A stretch of 64,000 nucleotides of DNA from Alphaproteobacteria bacterium (GCA_021325215.1 JAJPHO010000174.1:62001-126000), one strand, 5' to 3'; positions 32,653-43,055 are shown, counted from the first letter of the stretch. The notes: a model not told the origin generated them from the sequence alone. Made by a program: numbers and translations.

Positions 32653-33891
32653 TTAGCTGATCCTTATGGTGGTGCCGTCGTAATAGGCGGTGAAGGTCTC
32701 GCCCGGCGTATTCCATACGAGCGGGCCAGGCAATTGGCGGTTTGAACCGGGCTTGCAATAGGTCAAGCCGTTCAGATTGAGGGTGAAGTTATTGGTTCCC
32801 CAGGTTCCCCTCGGGTCACTGAAGACCATGGTTTGACCTTGCGCGAGACCCGCCTGGGTAATGGTGATGGGACCGCCCGACGTATCAACTGCATACGAAC
32901 CTGCTCCGAGGGCACCACTGGCCGTTATGGCCTGTGGCGCCGGAGAGAATGTCGGGGATACCGTCTGAAACAGCACACGGATGTTTCCGGCGCCGTCAGA
33001 GATGAACAAAGCGCTTGTCCCGGCCGGCATCACGTAAGGCACCCCAGCGGCCTGGCCCCCGATGCTATCGGCCGCATTCGGAACGACCGAGGTCGATCCG
33101 CCAACGCAATCTACCGAGAAATTAAATCCGTCCCACAGCGTGGTTGTCTCAGCGACATCGAGGGTGCCGAAGCCGACGAAATTGACCGTGTGGCTGCTGG
33201 TTCCGGCCGCCCCGTTGACCTGCACCGTGCCGGTGAAGTTCTGGACAAGCTCATTGGTCTGAACGCCATTCGCCGTGACCCGAATGCTATTGTCGGCGGG
33301 GCTTAAGGTCAGGTTTCCCGTACCGTCGAGCTTCATGCCGGCGCCAATGCCGGCCTTGGCCAACACACTCAACTGAGACGGCACGATCGAGGAGATCATC
33401 GCTTTGCCGAGCACAGCATCGAAGGCGCCGGCCACGATGCTGTTGGCAAGAATGTCACCCTGCTGCAGGGCCGAGCCGTCATCGCGCGTCAGAGGGACAT
33501 TTCCAGGCCCGAAACTGACTTGGCTGGCGCCGGTGTTCGCGTGCACCGCTCGGAACTTGAACTCGAAGCTCTCGGTATAGTTGGCCACCGGCGGCACCAA
33601 CGCGACGACATAGGCATTCGCCGCACCCGTGTCGACCGCATAGTTGCCCGCCGTCGCTTCGACGATCGTCCGGATCGCCGTGGCGAGCTGATTATCGGCC
33701 GTCTTGGACGGAGCAATGCCCGCCGCCGCCAGCACGTTCAGCAGCTCAAGCATGATGGCATTCATGAAATCCGCCGGCACCACCGTCGGCGGAATATTGG
33801 GCACCTGGCCATCGGTGAAATAGCCAGGCGTGCCGGCAGCAGCCGGCGCCGGCAGCGTCGGCGACGCTGTCGCAACGTCAATCTGATACAA
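32653..33891 (-). CDS. Phage tail fibre protein (proximal part)
   Basis: 412 residues. The N-terminal pattern YQIDVATASPTLPAPAAAGTPGYFTDG then QVPNIPPTVVPADFMNAIMLELLNVLAAAGIAPSK...QLATAIRTIV is the tail-collar/baseplate-attachment segment of many P2/Mu-like fibres. It continues as a beta-rich shaft (LTLSPADNSIRVTANGVQTNELVQ) and ends in a C-terminal sandwich. It joins the baseplate gp48-type protein to the distal fibre. It is 9 bp from the gp48-type gene. Confidence 0.8.
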   Translation of the reverse strand: MYQIDVATASPTLPAPAAAGTPGYFTDGQVPNIPPTVVPADFMNAIMLELLNVLAAAGIAPSKTADNQLATAIRTIVEATAGNYAVDTGAANAYVVALVPPVANYTESFEFKFRAVHANTGASQVSFGPGNVPLTRDDGSALQQGDILANSIVAGAFDAVLGKAMISSIVPSQLSVLAKAGIGAGMKLDGTGNLTLSPADNSIRVTANGVQTNELVQNFTGTVQVNGAAGTSSHTVNFVGFGTLDVAETTTLWDGFNFSVDCVGGSTSVVPNAADSIGGQAAGVPYVMPAGTSALFISDGAGNIRVLFQTVSPTFSPAPQAITASGALGAGSYAVDTSGGPITITQAGLAQGQTMVFSDPRGTWGTNNFTLNLNGLTYCKPGSNRQLPGPLVWNTPGETFTAYYDGTTIRIS

Positions 33892-33900
33892 GGCGCGACC

Positions 33901-34428
33901 TCAAGTGTTGAAGGTGACGTAGGTATGACCCGGCTTCAGCTCGTTGAAGATCCCTTCAAGCGAGGTATCCGGCGCGGTCACCGACCAGGCGAAGAACTGA
34001 TCGGTTGTGCCGAGCGTTTGCCCGCATTTGCTCTGCCCGCACCGAAACGGAGCCGAGCTGGTCACGGTCACCGTCACGCCGAGCTGTGCCGCGAAGGACT
34101 CGAAATAGGCAGCGGATTGGCCGCCGCCATTCGCGAACTTCACCACCACCTGTGCCTGCTGCTCCGCCAAGGTGTTGGCGGCCGGCAAGTTCGGATCGGG
34201 CAAAGCGAGCGTCGACTGCCATTCGGGCAGCAGCTGGTCGGTGGTCGCCGGGAAGGCGTCCAGCAGCAGATTATTCCCGGCTGCCGTGACCCTCTGGAAG
34301 CTCGGCGCCAGACCGGTGATGACCGATGTTTGCACCGAGGACGGATCTCTCGGCCACGCCCGCCCTGGCGGCATGAGCGCCTGAAGGGCTGACACGAAGT
34401 CCGTGACTGAAAAGGTCGGAGCACCCAT
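33901..34428 (-). CDS. Baseplate/tail protein, Mu gp48 family (DUF2313)
   Basis: 175 residues from ATG 34428. SVTDFVSALQALMPPGRAWPRDPSS then LLDAFPATTDQLLPEWQSTLALPDP is the signature of the Mu gp48/YmfQ family, which connects baseplate gp47 to the fibre in contractile phages. The C-terminal half has paired Cys (CGQSKCGQTL) and ends HTYVTFNT. It lies 4 bp after the gp47-type gene, the normal Mu-type order. Confidence 0.87.
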   Translation of the reverse strand: MGAPTFSVTDFVSALQALMPPGRAWPRDPSSVQTSVITGLAPSFQRVTAAGNNLLLDAFPATTDQLLPEWQSTLALPDPNLPAANTLAEQQAQVVVKFANGGGQSAAYFESFAAQLGVTVTVTSSAPFRCGQSKCGQTLGTTDQFFAWSVTAPDTSLEGIFNELKPGHTYVTFNT

Positions 34429-34432
34429 CGCT

Positions 34433-35464
34433 TTACTCCCAGGTGATCGCGCCAAGCACCGGAACGGCGTTCGCGGCATTGACGATATCGGCCGCCGGCG
34501 CGACGATTCCGAACGCCTCGGTGCCTGCCGCCGCGGCGATCGCCGTCTCGATGTCGGTAATGAACACTGTCGAACCCAGGTCGCCTTTGGTAGCGAACAC
34601 CGTGGAGATCGCCGCGGCCACGGCCGCCTGGGCGGTCGCGCCGATACCGGCCAGCCCCCTGATGGTGAAGGGAACCACATTGGCCGTCGGCGCACAGACA
34701 TAGACCAGCGCCGTGACGGGCTGCCGCAGATAGATATGGTTCGCCACGGCGAGCTGGTCGCCGGCCGCCGCCGAGCCGCGCGGCTCGGCCGCCGCTACGC
34801 CATTTGTTCCCTGCGGTATGCCACCATGCGCCGCCTCGGTGATGTCCAGCATCACGTACACGATGACGGTTCCCACCCCCATGCCGTTCGGCACCACCCA
34901 GGCCCGGGTCACGCCAGGAACCTGCAGCGCCCAGGTCTCATAGTCCGACTGGGAACCACCTTGCGGCGGACTCTGGTAGACCTGCAGCATCCGGCTGCGC
35001 AGCGAATCATCCTGTTCCAGATCCGCGCCAGGCGTGATGCTTTCTGTGACCGTCCAGTTCGATTGCAGCCCGGCGATCGACGTGCCAAGCACCAGGATCG
35101 TCCCGACATCGCAGGTTCCGGCGGCGCCAGGAACAGAAGCGACGAATTGCACGGTCGCAGTACCATCCGCGGCCACCTGGACGTCGGACACCGTACTGTA
35201 GGCGGCCTGGTCACCACGGACCAACGGCGTGCCGGCCGGGATGTCCTTGCCCGGCTGACCGGTACCCACCATTGAGGCCTGGCCCTGGAAGGCGACTGCG
35301 ATCTCGCGCGTTACTCCCCGCAGGCCAGCCCAGCCTTCGAGGAACTCCTCGGTCGCGGTGAAGGGCACAGCCTGCTGGGAGACGTAGTCGATGTACCCGT
35401 AATTCAGGTTCGCCATCTGCGCCAGGACCTTGCCCGTGATCTGCAGGTTGGAGACCCCTGCCAC
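34433..35464 (-). CDS. Baseplate J (Mu gp47-type) protein, 5' truncated
   Basis: 343 residues from GTG 35464. Family features: NLNYGYIDYVSQQAVPFTATEEFLEGWAGLRGV, then IPAGTPLVRGDQAAYST, and a long domain with DSLRSRMLQVYQSPPQGGSQSDYETWALQVPGVTRAWV. The usual first 30-45 residues (helical, with LRDQV) are missing: the match begins in the middle of the N-terminal domain, and the region upstream encodes a different frame. Probably not functional in baseplate assembly, or it uses the GTG as a new start. See the deletion finding. Confidence 0.75.
   Translation of the reverse strand: MAGVSNLQITGKVLAQMANLNYGYIDYVSQQAVPFTATEEFLEGWAGLRGVTREIAVAFQGQASMVGTGQPGKDIPAGTPLVRGDQAAYSTVSDVQVAADGTATVQFVASVPGAAGTCDVGTILVLGTSIAGLQSNWTVTESITPGADLEQDDSLRSRMLQVYQSPPQGGSQSDYETWALQVPGVTRAWVVPNGMGVGTVIVYVMLDITEAAHGGIPQGTNGVAAAEPRGSAAAGDQLAVANHIYLRQPVTALVYVCAPTANVVPFTIRGLAGIGATAQAAVAAAISTVFATKGDLGSTVFITDIETAIAAAAGTEAFGIVAPAADIVNAANAVPVLGAITWE
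34459..34475. repeat. Dispersed 17-bp palindrome, copy 3 (two mismatches)
   Basis: CCGGAACGGCGTTCGCG near the 3' end of the baseplate J gene. The GAACGGCGTTCGCG core is intact. Confidence 0.4.
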
Positions 35465-35639
35465 CCTTGACCTTGGGACCGTCCTCGGCCTCGAACTGGG
35501 GCCCGTCGCCCTTGGGCAGCGGCTTCACCTTCGGATCGACCAGGAAGCCGAGGAGACGCAGACGCTTCTGCGTCGCGAGTTCGCGCTTGTTGACCAGCAC
35601 CTTCTCGGGCTGGGCGGCTGTGGCTTCTTCGTCCGACAC
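35463..35639 (-). pseudogene. Remnant of an unidentified prophage gene cut at the baseplate junction
   Basis: GTG 35639 opens SDEEATAAQPEKVLVNKRELATQKRLRLLGFLVDPK, then PLPKGDGPQFEAEDGPKVKG, about 59 residues that look like a genuine basic/acidic N-terminal region. The frame then runs out of phase into the baseplate J coding strand. The sequence after residue 59 is the shifted translation of baseplate J, so the original 3' part is lost. A baseplate J start at GTG 35464 is only one base out of frame. Gene identity unknown. Confidence 0.5.
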
Positions 35640-35773
35640 GACAACAACCTCAACAACAACAGAAGGTGTTTTTTTATTTTCGACGGTCAGTCAGAACGGG
35701 CGCGCGAAATGCCCGTGTTCGCCGGGTCGCCAGGAAGGACCCATGACACCCCACCCCCCTGGCGACCCGACGT

Positions 35774-36454
35774 CTATCGCCGCGCGCTCGACAGCGCCCT
35801 CTTCATCGCGGCGCCGAACTCGATGGCGCCATAGGCAGCGATGACCCGCGCGGCACGCGGGCGATAGTCCAGGCGTTGATGAACCTCGACGCCGCTGGTC
35901 CATTCGACCAGCAGCTTGAGGCTGCCGCGCGCCCTGGCGCCGCTGGCATGGTTGGCTGCACGGGGCCGGGCGCCGCCATTTGCGTTCCCCGGCCGCTGCC
36001 AAATCCCGCTGATCGTGCGGCCATCTCTGAGTTTCACCTTGCCGAAGAAGACGTTGGGCTGCGCCTTCATGCGGGCGATCGCGCCCTTCGGCAGATTGCC
36101 GTATTGGTTGGTGCGCGCATCGATCGGCACCGGCAAGCCGACCTTGCCGCGCAGCAACTGGCGTCCGCCATTAAGGAACGGCTGCAGGTACTGCGCCTGA
36201 ATATCCTTGGCGAAGACCAGCGCCGTCTGCGTCGCCTTGGTCGCGGCCTTGACGCCGATCGCTCGTTGCGTGAACGGCGTCGGATGATCGAAGGTCTCCG
36301 CGATCGCCCGCGTCTCTTCGGCCTGCACCCTCTTCGCCAAGGCGGTCAAGGTCAGAGCCGACGCATAAGGCAGTTGCTTGCGGGCGAGATCATCGAGCGC
36401 CCGCTGTAAGGGCCGGATGTCGGCGCGGATATCGAGCCTGAAAGACCCCGCCAT
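35774..36454 (-). CDS. Hypothetical phage morphogenesis protein
   Basis: 226 residues from ATG 36454. Sequence LDIRADIRPLQRALDDLARKQLPYASALTLTALAKRVQAEETRAIAETFDHPTPFTQRAIG is characteristic of minor tail or completion proteins (the gpZ/gp10-like group). The C-terminus reads VHQRLDYRPRAARVIAAYGAIEFGAAMKRAL. No match can be named with certainty. It begins 12 bp after a terminator and ends before a hairpin at 35724-35768. It is the only structural-looking gene left of the replication module besides the baseplate genes. Confidence 0.6.
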   Translation of the reverse strand: MAGSFRLDIRADIRPLQRALDDLARKQLPYASALTLTALAKRVQAEETRAIAETFDHPTPFTQRAIGVKAATKATQTALVFAKDIQAQYLQPFLNGGRQLLRGKVGLPVPIDARTNQYGNLPKGAIARMKAQPNVFFGKVKLRDGRTISGIWQRPGNANGGARPRAANHASGARARGSLKLLVEWTSGVEVHQRLDYRPRAARVIAAYGAIEFGAAMKRALSSARR

Positions 36455-36465
36455 CGCCGCCCCAC

Positions 36466-36503
36466 AAAAGAAAGCGCCCACGATCTGGTAGGACCGTGGG
36501 CGC
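36466..36503 (-). terminator. Terminator upstream of the morphogenesis gene
   Basis: A perfect 9-bp stem (GCGCCCACG / CGTGGGCGC), with TTTCTTTT following on the minus strand. It ends transcription of the upstream small gene. Confidence 0.8.
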
Positions 36504-36572
36504 AGAAACCGAAATGTAGCGTTTTTATGAGCTAATTCTGTGTGGTCTGTCGAGAGGAATTTTTACTCGTGT

Positions 36573-37091
36573 TTACTTTTCGTTCTGCAAGGCCAGGATC
36601 AGGTCGACCAGCACCTCACGCTGGAGCTGGGCCAACTGCCAGCGCTGCCGGCTTTTCGGATCTTCCCGCGAGATCTCGTCCCACTTCTTCCGTCTCGGCA
36701 GCGCCCGGAAGATCACCACCTTGATCGCGAACCGATCGACCGGCTTGAGCGTCAGGAGCGTATCGATCACCAGGACGGCGCGGCTGATGGCCTTCGCCGA
36801 CCGAAGGATCACCGTCCGGCTGTCGGCCGAGATCTCGGTGTCGACCAGACCGGCCAGGCCGCACTGACCTCCCCGAAGCGCCGCCGTCGCCGCATCACCG
36901 GGAAGCGCCAAGGTGATCCGGAGAGCTTCCCGAACCTCTTCCTCGATTGCCCGGAGCGCCTCGCCGGTCACCGAGCCGCCGCCGTTGCCGCCGGCCCGGG
37001 CTTTCGGCACCACCGGCATCGCCCGGCGATCGGCGCCGAACTCGTTTCCCACCACCGCCACCTTCAGCCCCTGACCATTCCGCACCGCCAT
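36573..37091 (-). CDS. Hypothetical protein between candidate origin and tail region
   Basis: 172 residues from ATG 37091 (GGAGAGG 4 nt upstream). An N-terminal basic, glycine-rich part (RAGGNGGGSV), then helical (EALRAIEEEVREALRITLALPG) and a C-terminal helical region (RRKKWDEISREDPKSRQRWQLAQLQREVLVDLILALQ). No family recognised. It lies beside the iterons and before the terminator at 36466, consistent with a replication or terminase-small-like role, but no specific evidence exists. Confidence 0.6.
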   Translation of the reverse strand: MAVRNGQGLKVAVVGNEFGADRRAMPVVPKARAGGNGGGSVTGEALRAIEEEVREALRITLALPGDAATAALRGGQCGLAGLVDTEISADSRTVILRSAKAISRAVLVIDTLLTLKPVDRFAIKVVIFRALPRRKKWDEISREDPKSRQRWQLAQLQREVLVDLILALQNEK

Positions 37092-37108
37092 TTGCCTCTC
37101 CTGTCTTG

Positions 37109-37301
37109 GCTGTCTAGGCGTTGGAAGTTCACCTAGACAGCGGAAACCCTTGCTTTTGCTGGCCTTGTCGAAGCTGTCTAGGTTGTCAGGGTAAAAGTCA
37201 CATACCGCACACGCACGCTACACGTATGAGGAAAAAATCACCCCGACACCCCTGACAGTCCCGACACCCCCTTAATTTCCACGGCTCTCACGCTGTCTAG
37301 G
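37109..37301. repeat. GCTGTCTAGG iterons: candidate prophage replication origin
   Basis: The 10-mer occurs at 37109, 37173 and 37292, and inverted at 37132-37141 as CCTAGACAGC. The first and the inverted copy form a perfect 10-bp dyad with a 13-bp loop. All lie in the 247-bp non-coding gap directly downstream of the SF3-type helicase gene. An AT-rich stretch occurs at 37210-37240. Confidence 0.65.
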
Positions 37302-37338
37302 CACCTCCTCGCCGCCTCGACAGCCCGGACAGATATCC

Positions 37339-38849
37339 TCAGTCCGTAAGCTCGAAATCCTCGCTCGGCTCGCCCGACGGTTGCGGCGCTTCCGGGTCGG
37401 AACCCCAGTCGATCGGCCAGCGGACCAGATCCTCGAAGTGCTGCCGGCACTCGGCCAGATCGGGAATGTGATAGCCCGAGACACGCTTGTAGGTTCGGCT
37501 CTTGTCGGCGTTGTGAAGCTCCTCGCCATTCGGCCCGTAAGCCTTCACCCACACCTTCTGCCCGCCCTTGAAACCGGCCGGCATCACCTTGCGCAGAGCG
37601 ATCCCGAACTGCTCTTTCGAGGGGAGGCGCGCCTTGCTCTTGAGCATCTCCGAATAGGCCCGGAAACTGCGGAAAAGCGCGTCGGTACTAATCTCTCGCC
37701 GCCAATCCTCATGCTGCGAAAGAAGCCTTCCCTCTCTCAGGCGATCCATCCACCAGGCCTGTAGCTCGGTCATCGAGGCGATCTTCTGCTCGAACAACCC
37801 TGACGTGCTGGGGATCACCCGCACGTCGACGGACTTGAGATCGTAGGCCAGCAGATAGGCCAGCAGGTGCGAGCGCCCGCCCGCGTCCATCTCGGTGTCG
37901 ATCTTCTCGAAGAACTTATGGTCCTGGCGGTTCTCGTTGCCGACGTCGAACACGGCGAAGCGCCGCTCGTCGAAGCTGGCCGGCACCACCCAATCGCTGT
38001 TCGAGGTGACGATGAGGCGGATCAGGTTGCGGATCGGCGTGGCGTCGACGCCCTTCTTTTCGAGCAGCTGGACGTGCGACGTGATCAGGCTTTTGAGCCG
38101 GCCGTCAGCGACGGGATCGCCGGCCCAGAAGCCCTCCTCGGCCTGCAGCAGCAGCGCATTGGCCATATGACCATTGAAGCCGCCCGTCAGGTGCTTGGGC
38201 TGATCGATGGTGACGTGATGCGAGCCCAGTAGCGAGCCGAAAACCTCGCCCACCTTCGACTTGCCGCTGCCCTTCTCGCCGCGTACCACCAGGGCCGTGC
38301 CCGGCTTCTTCGTCGGCTGCTGGAACATCTGGGCGAACCAGCCCCAGATCCACTTCTCATGGTCGACATTGCCCCGGGCGACGTTCCGTTTGATGTGATC
38401 GTGGAAGTTCGGGAAATGGTCGACGTGATCGAGCGGATTCCTGGCCTTGGGCGCCGGCTCGACGGCCCATCCGCGCCAGAGGTTGTACCACCCGGGCGGA
38501 ACGCCTTCGGGAGCCATGGCGACCCCGTCATAGGTTTCACGGCGCGGGTGCTTCATCCACAGTGTCCCGATCCCGGCGACCCTGTCGGTCTCCCCGTCGA
38601 GGTATCGCTCGATATCGAACCGCATGCGGAAGGCGCTGACGGCCAGGAACTCGACGGCGGGCCGTCCGTCCCAATCCTGGGTATCGCGCAGCACCCAGCC
38701 GTCGCCGCCCATCAGCACGAAGGCATAGGACTTGTTGAGCTTTTCGACCGCGACCGAGATCTCGTCGTCAGGCTTCGGCGCCTGCCGGCGCGAATTCTGG
38801 CGAGCCTTCCCGCTTCGCTTTTTTGCCTCAGAAAGCGGTATCAAATCGC

Positions 38850-38853
<4 letters not shown>
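37339..38853 (-). CDS. Phage SF3-type replicative helicase (DUF5906-like)
   Basis: 504 residues. The P-loop is VVRGEKGSGKSKVG (about residue 195), followed by Walker B-like ANALLLQAEEGFWAGD and sensor motif LIRLIVTSNSDWVVPAS with the arginine finger EERRFAVFDV-type segment (here DERRFAVFDV). The N-terminal part (LNKSYAFVLMGGDGWVL) resembles the primase-associated domain in phage VirE/DUF5906 proteins. It would unwind DNA at the phage origin and is coupled (ATGA) to the DnaG-like primase upstream. The iterons follow its stop by 38 bp. Confidence 0.87.
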
Positions 38854-40762
<1,909 letters not shown>

Positions 40763-40766
<4 letters not shown>

Positions 40767-40975
40767 TTGGGAGCGAACCTCCAAGCCTTCACCTTAGTCG
40801 GCGGCAGGCCGTCGCAGAGCAGCCGGAACCAGGCACCGCGAACGGCGTTCGCGCTGCGGTCCGGAAATTCGGCCGCGATCTTCGAAAAGCTGAACATGGC
40901 CCCGACCAGGCGCAGAAGCCGCCGGTCGTCAGCGTCGGACCAGATTGCTTCAGACGGTGGAGTGGCGGCTTGCAT
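40763..40975 (-). CDS. Small Myb/SANT-like DNA-binding protein
   Basis: 70 residues from ATG 40975. WSDADDRRLLRLVGAMFSFSKIAAEFPDRSANAVRGAWFRLL has the W...W spacing of Myb/SANT and GcrA-like helix-turn-helix domains. It overlaps its neighbour by 26 bp and its stop overlaps the primase start. A transcriptional or origin-binding role is plausible. Confidence 0.7.
40837..40853. repeat. Dispersed 17-bp palindrome, copy 4 (perfect)
   Basis: CGCGAACGGCGTTCGCG, exact, inside the SANT-like gene. The following CTGCGG is shared with copy 5. Confidence 0.6.
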
Positions 40976-41378
40976 CGACCATCTCCTGCTGCCTGGCGGC
41001 CTCGGCCCGGTGCATCTCGGCGATCACCGGTCCTTCCTCCTGCTCGATATACGAGGCGACCTGAACCGCCACCGCGATCAGCGAGGGCTTGGTCGCGCCG
41101 GTGTCGCTGTCGCTCCAAGGCGACGAAGGCCGATCAGGGAAGAAGCTGGCCGCGAGATCCACGACGGCCTCGCCGCGCTGCAGAAGCCGGGAGACGAGAA
41201 AGGCCTCGTCCTCGGCGGCGATCGCCAGATGAGTGCCGAGCTTTCCGCCCTTGAGGAACAGCTCGCGGACCTTCCCCTCAGCATCCCAGCCGACGGTCAG
41301 CGTCCAAGGAAAGCCATTCCACTGGATCTCGCGGGTGGAATTGCGCCGGCGTGTCGGAAGCCGTTGACGGTCGATCAC
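40950..41378 (-). CDS. Phage early protein with TSCPD-like pattern
   Basis: 142 residues from GTG 41378, overlapping its upstream neighbour by GTGA. EIQWNGFPWTLTVGWDAEGKVRELFLKGGKLGTHLAIAAEDEAFLVSRLLQRGEAV resembles small alphaproteobacterial phage proteins with a TSCPD fold, which also occurs at the C-terminus of some ribonucleotide reductases. The C-terminal part is acidic and disordered. Function uncertain. Confidence 0.6.
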   Translation of the reverse strand: MIDRQRLPTRRRNSTREIQWNGFPWTLTVGWDAEGKVRELFLKGGKLGTHLAIAAEDEAFLVSRLLQRGEAVVDLAASFFPDRPSSPWSDSDTGATKPSLIAVAVQVASYIEQEEGPVIAEMHRAEAARQQEMVDASRHSTV

Positions 41379-41590
41379 CGATCGCGCTCCACTTCATAGG
41401 CCAGGCCCCGGGCGCGGCCCGCGAGCCACATCAATCCCCGACCGAGGGCCATAGGGCCGCCGGCGATCCAGAACAGCATGTCGCCGCTCCATTGCAGGAT
41501 GCGCACGATCGAGCGCCGCGGCCGGCGCCACCGAGATCCGGTCAGGGTATGAAGCGCAAGAAAGCGTGACGAAACGAACGTTCGGGACAT
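41375..41590 (-). CDS. Small membrane protein
   Basis: 71 residues. One membrane helix (WSGDMLFWIAGGPMALGRGLMWLAG) flanked by a basic arginine-rich N-terminal part (GSRWRRPRRSIVRIL). It overlaps the next gene by 4 bp and begins 2 bp after the preceding gene's stop. Small phage early membrane proteins often modify the host envelope or exclude superinfection; no specific family. Confidence 0.6.
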   Translation of the reverse strand: MSRTFVSSRFLALHTLTGSRWRRPRRSIVRILQWSGDMLFWIAGGPMALGRGLMWLAGRARGLAYEVERDR

Positions 41591-41592
41591 GG

Positions 41593-41901
41593 TCAGTCCT
41601 CCTCTTTCGGCGCCGATCGCGCCGCATAGGTATTAGGGGCGGCCTTCGGGCCGAACGACTTGAGATGAAAAGGGGTGCAGTCGAAGACCGGCCGGTCCTC
41701 GCGATCGGCCCTCGACCTGATCGCGACACCAGTTTCATAGCCCGCGACCAGGTCCGCCTCGTCGGCGCCGAACGGGCAAGGTCCGACGGCACCGATCTTG
41801 ACGGCTTCGATCCCGGCCCATTGGGCATGGATCTTGCGCGCGAAGGGCTCTTTGGCCGCGCGGGCGTCCCTGATCAGCTCGTCGAGCTTGTCGCGATTCA
41901 T
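41593..41901 (-). CDS. Small early protein, paralogue of 42133-42558
   Basis: 102 residues from ATG 41901, whose start overlaps the upstream stop (ATGA). The core QWAGIEAVKIGAVGPCPFGADEADLVAGYETGV is clearly related to WAGLQAVRVGADYICPFNATEPDLVSGFLRGV in the neighbouring gene: the same W-A-G, V-x-x-G-A, C-P-F and D-L-V pattern. No known family. The pair probably arose by duplication within the early region. Confidence 0.7.
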   Translation of the reverse strand: MNRDKLDELIRDARAAKEPFARKIHAQWAGIEAVKIGAVGPCPFGADEADLVAGYETGVAIRSRADREDRPVFDCTPFHLKSFGPKAAPNTYAARSAPKEED

Positions 41902-42158
41902 AGCAGTTGCCCCTGTCTCTGGAAGCCCGACGGCGGAAGCGTGACCCCGCGGCGCTGCAAGCCACCGCCGGAGGCAATTGGCCGCTCGACCTGGTGTGCC
42001 TGGAAATCCGACCAGACATGCTCGGCACACGCCCATTCGCCCGCCTTGCCGCGCCGCAGATCGACGCCTCGGCCAAAGCAACCGAACTGGCCGCAATCAG
42101 GCTTCCAGCAGGTGTGAACGAACGGAGCCACGTCAGAGCGCTCCGCCGAGGCGGCCAT
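41898..42158 (-). CDS. Small cysteine-rich protein
   Basis: 86 residues from ATG 42158. Four cysteines and a histidine in CWKPDCGQFGCFGRGVDLRRGKAGEWACAEH resemble a treble-clef or zinc-finger arrangement as in phage DksA-like or similar zinc proteins. It overlaps neighbours by 4 and 26 bp. Function unknown. Confidence 0.65.
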   Translation of the reverse strand: MAASAERSDVAPFVHTCWKPDCGQFGCFGRGVDLRRGKAGEWACAEHVWSDFQAHQVERPIASGGGLQRRGVTLPPSGFQRQGQLL

Positions 42159-42558
42159 ACCGCTCTTCGAACATCACCTCGGCCATCGTCGGGTGATCGG
42201 AGAACGCCCAGAGGCGCCCGGTCGGAACACGGGCGGCTATGGGGCCGCCGTCGGTCACCGATCCCTGCCAGCGGGGCTTCATGCCAAGCTCGACGCCGCG
42301 GAGAAACCCGGACACCAGATCCGGCTCGGTCGCATTGAAGGGGCAGATATAGTCGGCGCCAACCCGCACGGCCTGTAGGCCGGCCCAGATCGCGACTAGA
42401 CGCCGCCCCTCCTCAGTCTGCTCGGATCGGGCATCAGCGGTAAGCTGATCGAGGACCGTCCAGCACACCGCTGGGGGCGGCACAGGCTGGGCGCAGAGTG
42501 CAACCGGCTGAGAGGGCGCCGGCCCGGCCGGTGCGCCCTTGATCTTCTCCCCCCACAT
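42133..42558 (-). CDS. Small early protein, paralogue of 41593-41901
   Basis: 141 residues from ATG 42558 (CAGGAG 9 nt upstream). A proline-rich N-terminal region precedes the shared core TEEGRRLVAIWAGLQAVRVGADYICPFNATEPDLVSGFLRGVELGMKPRW. The C-terminal part GRLWAFSDHPTMAEVMFEERYGRLGGAL has no counterpart in the shorter paralogue. Confidence 0.68.
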   Translation of the reverse strand: MWGEKIKGAPAGPAPSQPVALCAQPVPPPAVCWTVLDQLTADARSEQTEEGRRLVAIWAGLQAVRVGADYICPFNATEPDLVSGFLRGVELGMKPRWQGSVTDGGPIAARVPTGRLWAFSDHPTMAEVMFEERYGRLGGAL

Positions 42559-42563
42559 CGCGG

Positions 42564-43055
42564 TTACTCCTGGCCCGAGCCGTTCAGGCGCGCCAGGTGG
42601 ACCTGCAGCATGTCCTGATAGCGGTTCGCCCGGTCGATTACCTCGGCCACTTCCGCGATGCACCGCTTGAGTTCGTGCGCTTCACGGACGCCATCCTCGT
42701 CCATCTCGACGACCGACTTGGCGAAGTCGCCGACGCTGCCGGTCAGCTTCGCCACCATATGGGTCGGATCAAGGACCACCGTGGCCTGCTGCTCGCCGAT
42801 CGGGACCAGCTCATAGCCGGCGTGACGGGCAAGCTGGCGGGTGACGATCGGATCGCCGACCTCAGCCTCCAGATCGAGGATCACGTCGGCGGCGAGATGC
42901 CATTCGTGGGTGGCCTGGGTGCAGGCGCCGATGGTGGTCTTGTTCACCCGCGTAATGCTCGCCGAGGCTTCGAGACCGCCTGCCCTTTCGACCAAGCGCC
43001 GCGCGGCGGCTTTAAGGGCCAGATAAGCAGCCTGGGGGTGCATACGCGCAGTCAT
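42564..43055 (-). CDS. Helical phage regulatory-region protein
   Basis: 163 residues. HPQAAYLALKAAARRLVERAGGLEASASITRVNKTTIGACTQATHEWHLAADVILDLEAEVGDPIVTRQLARHAGYELVPI resembles the CII-like/phage regulatory proteins of lambdoid early regions, with a helix-turn-helix-like N-terminus. The C-terminus is a coiled coil (VEMDEDGVREAHELKRCIAEVAEVIDRANRYQDMLQVHL). It is the first of the leftward block of early genes after the 43056-43233 gap. Confidence 0.65.
   Translation of the reverse strand: MTARMHPQAAYLALKAAARRLVERAGGLEASASITRVNKTTIGACTQATHEWHLAADVILDLEAEVGDPIVTRQLARHAGYELVPIGEQQATVVLDPTHMVAKLTGSVGDFAKSVVEMDEDGVREAHELKRCIAEVAEVIDRANRYQDMLQVHLARLNGSGQE

Noticed and set aside
35724-35768. 11-bp inverted repeat as a terminator of the 35774 gene
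   Set aside because: The stem is good but the loop is over 20 nt and there is no T run on the minus strand, so it is left as an unassigned hairpin.
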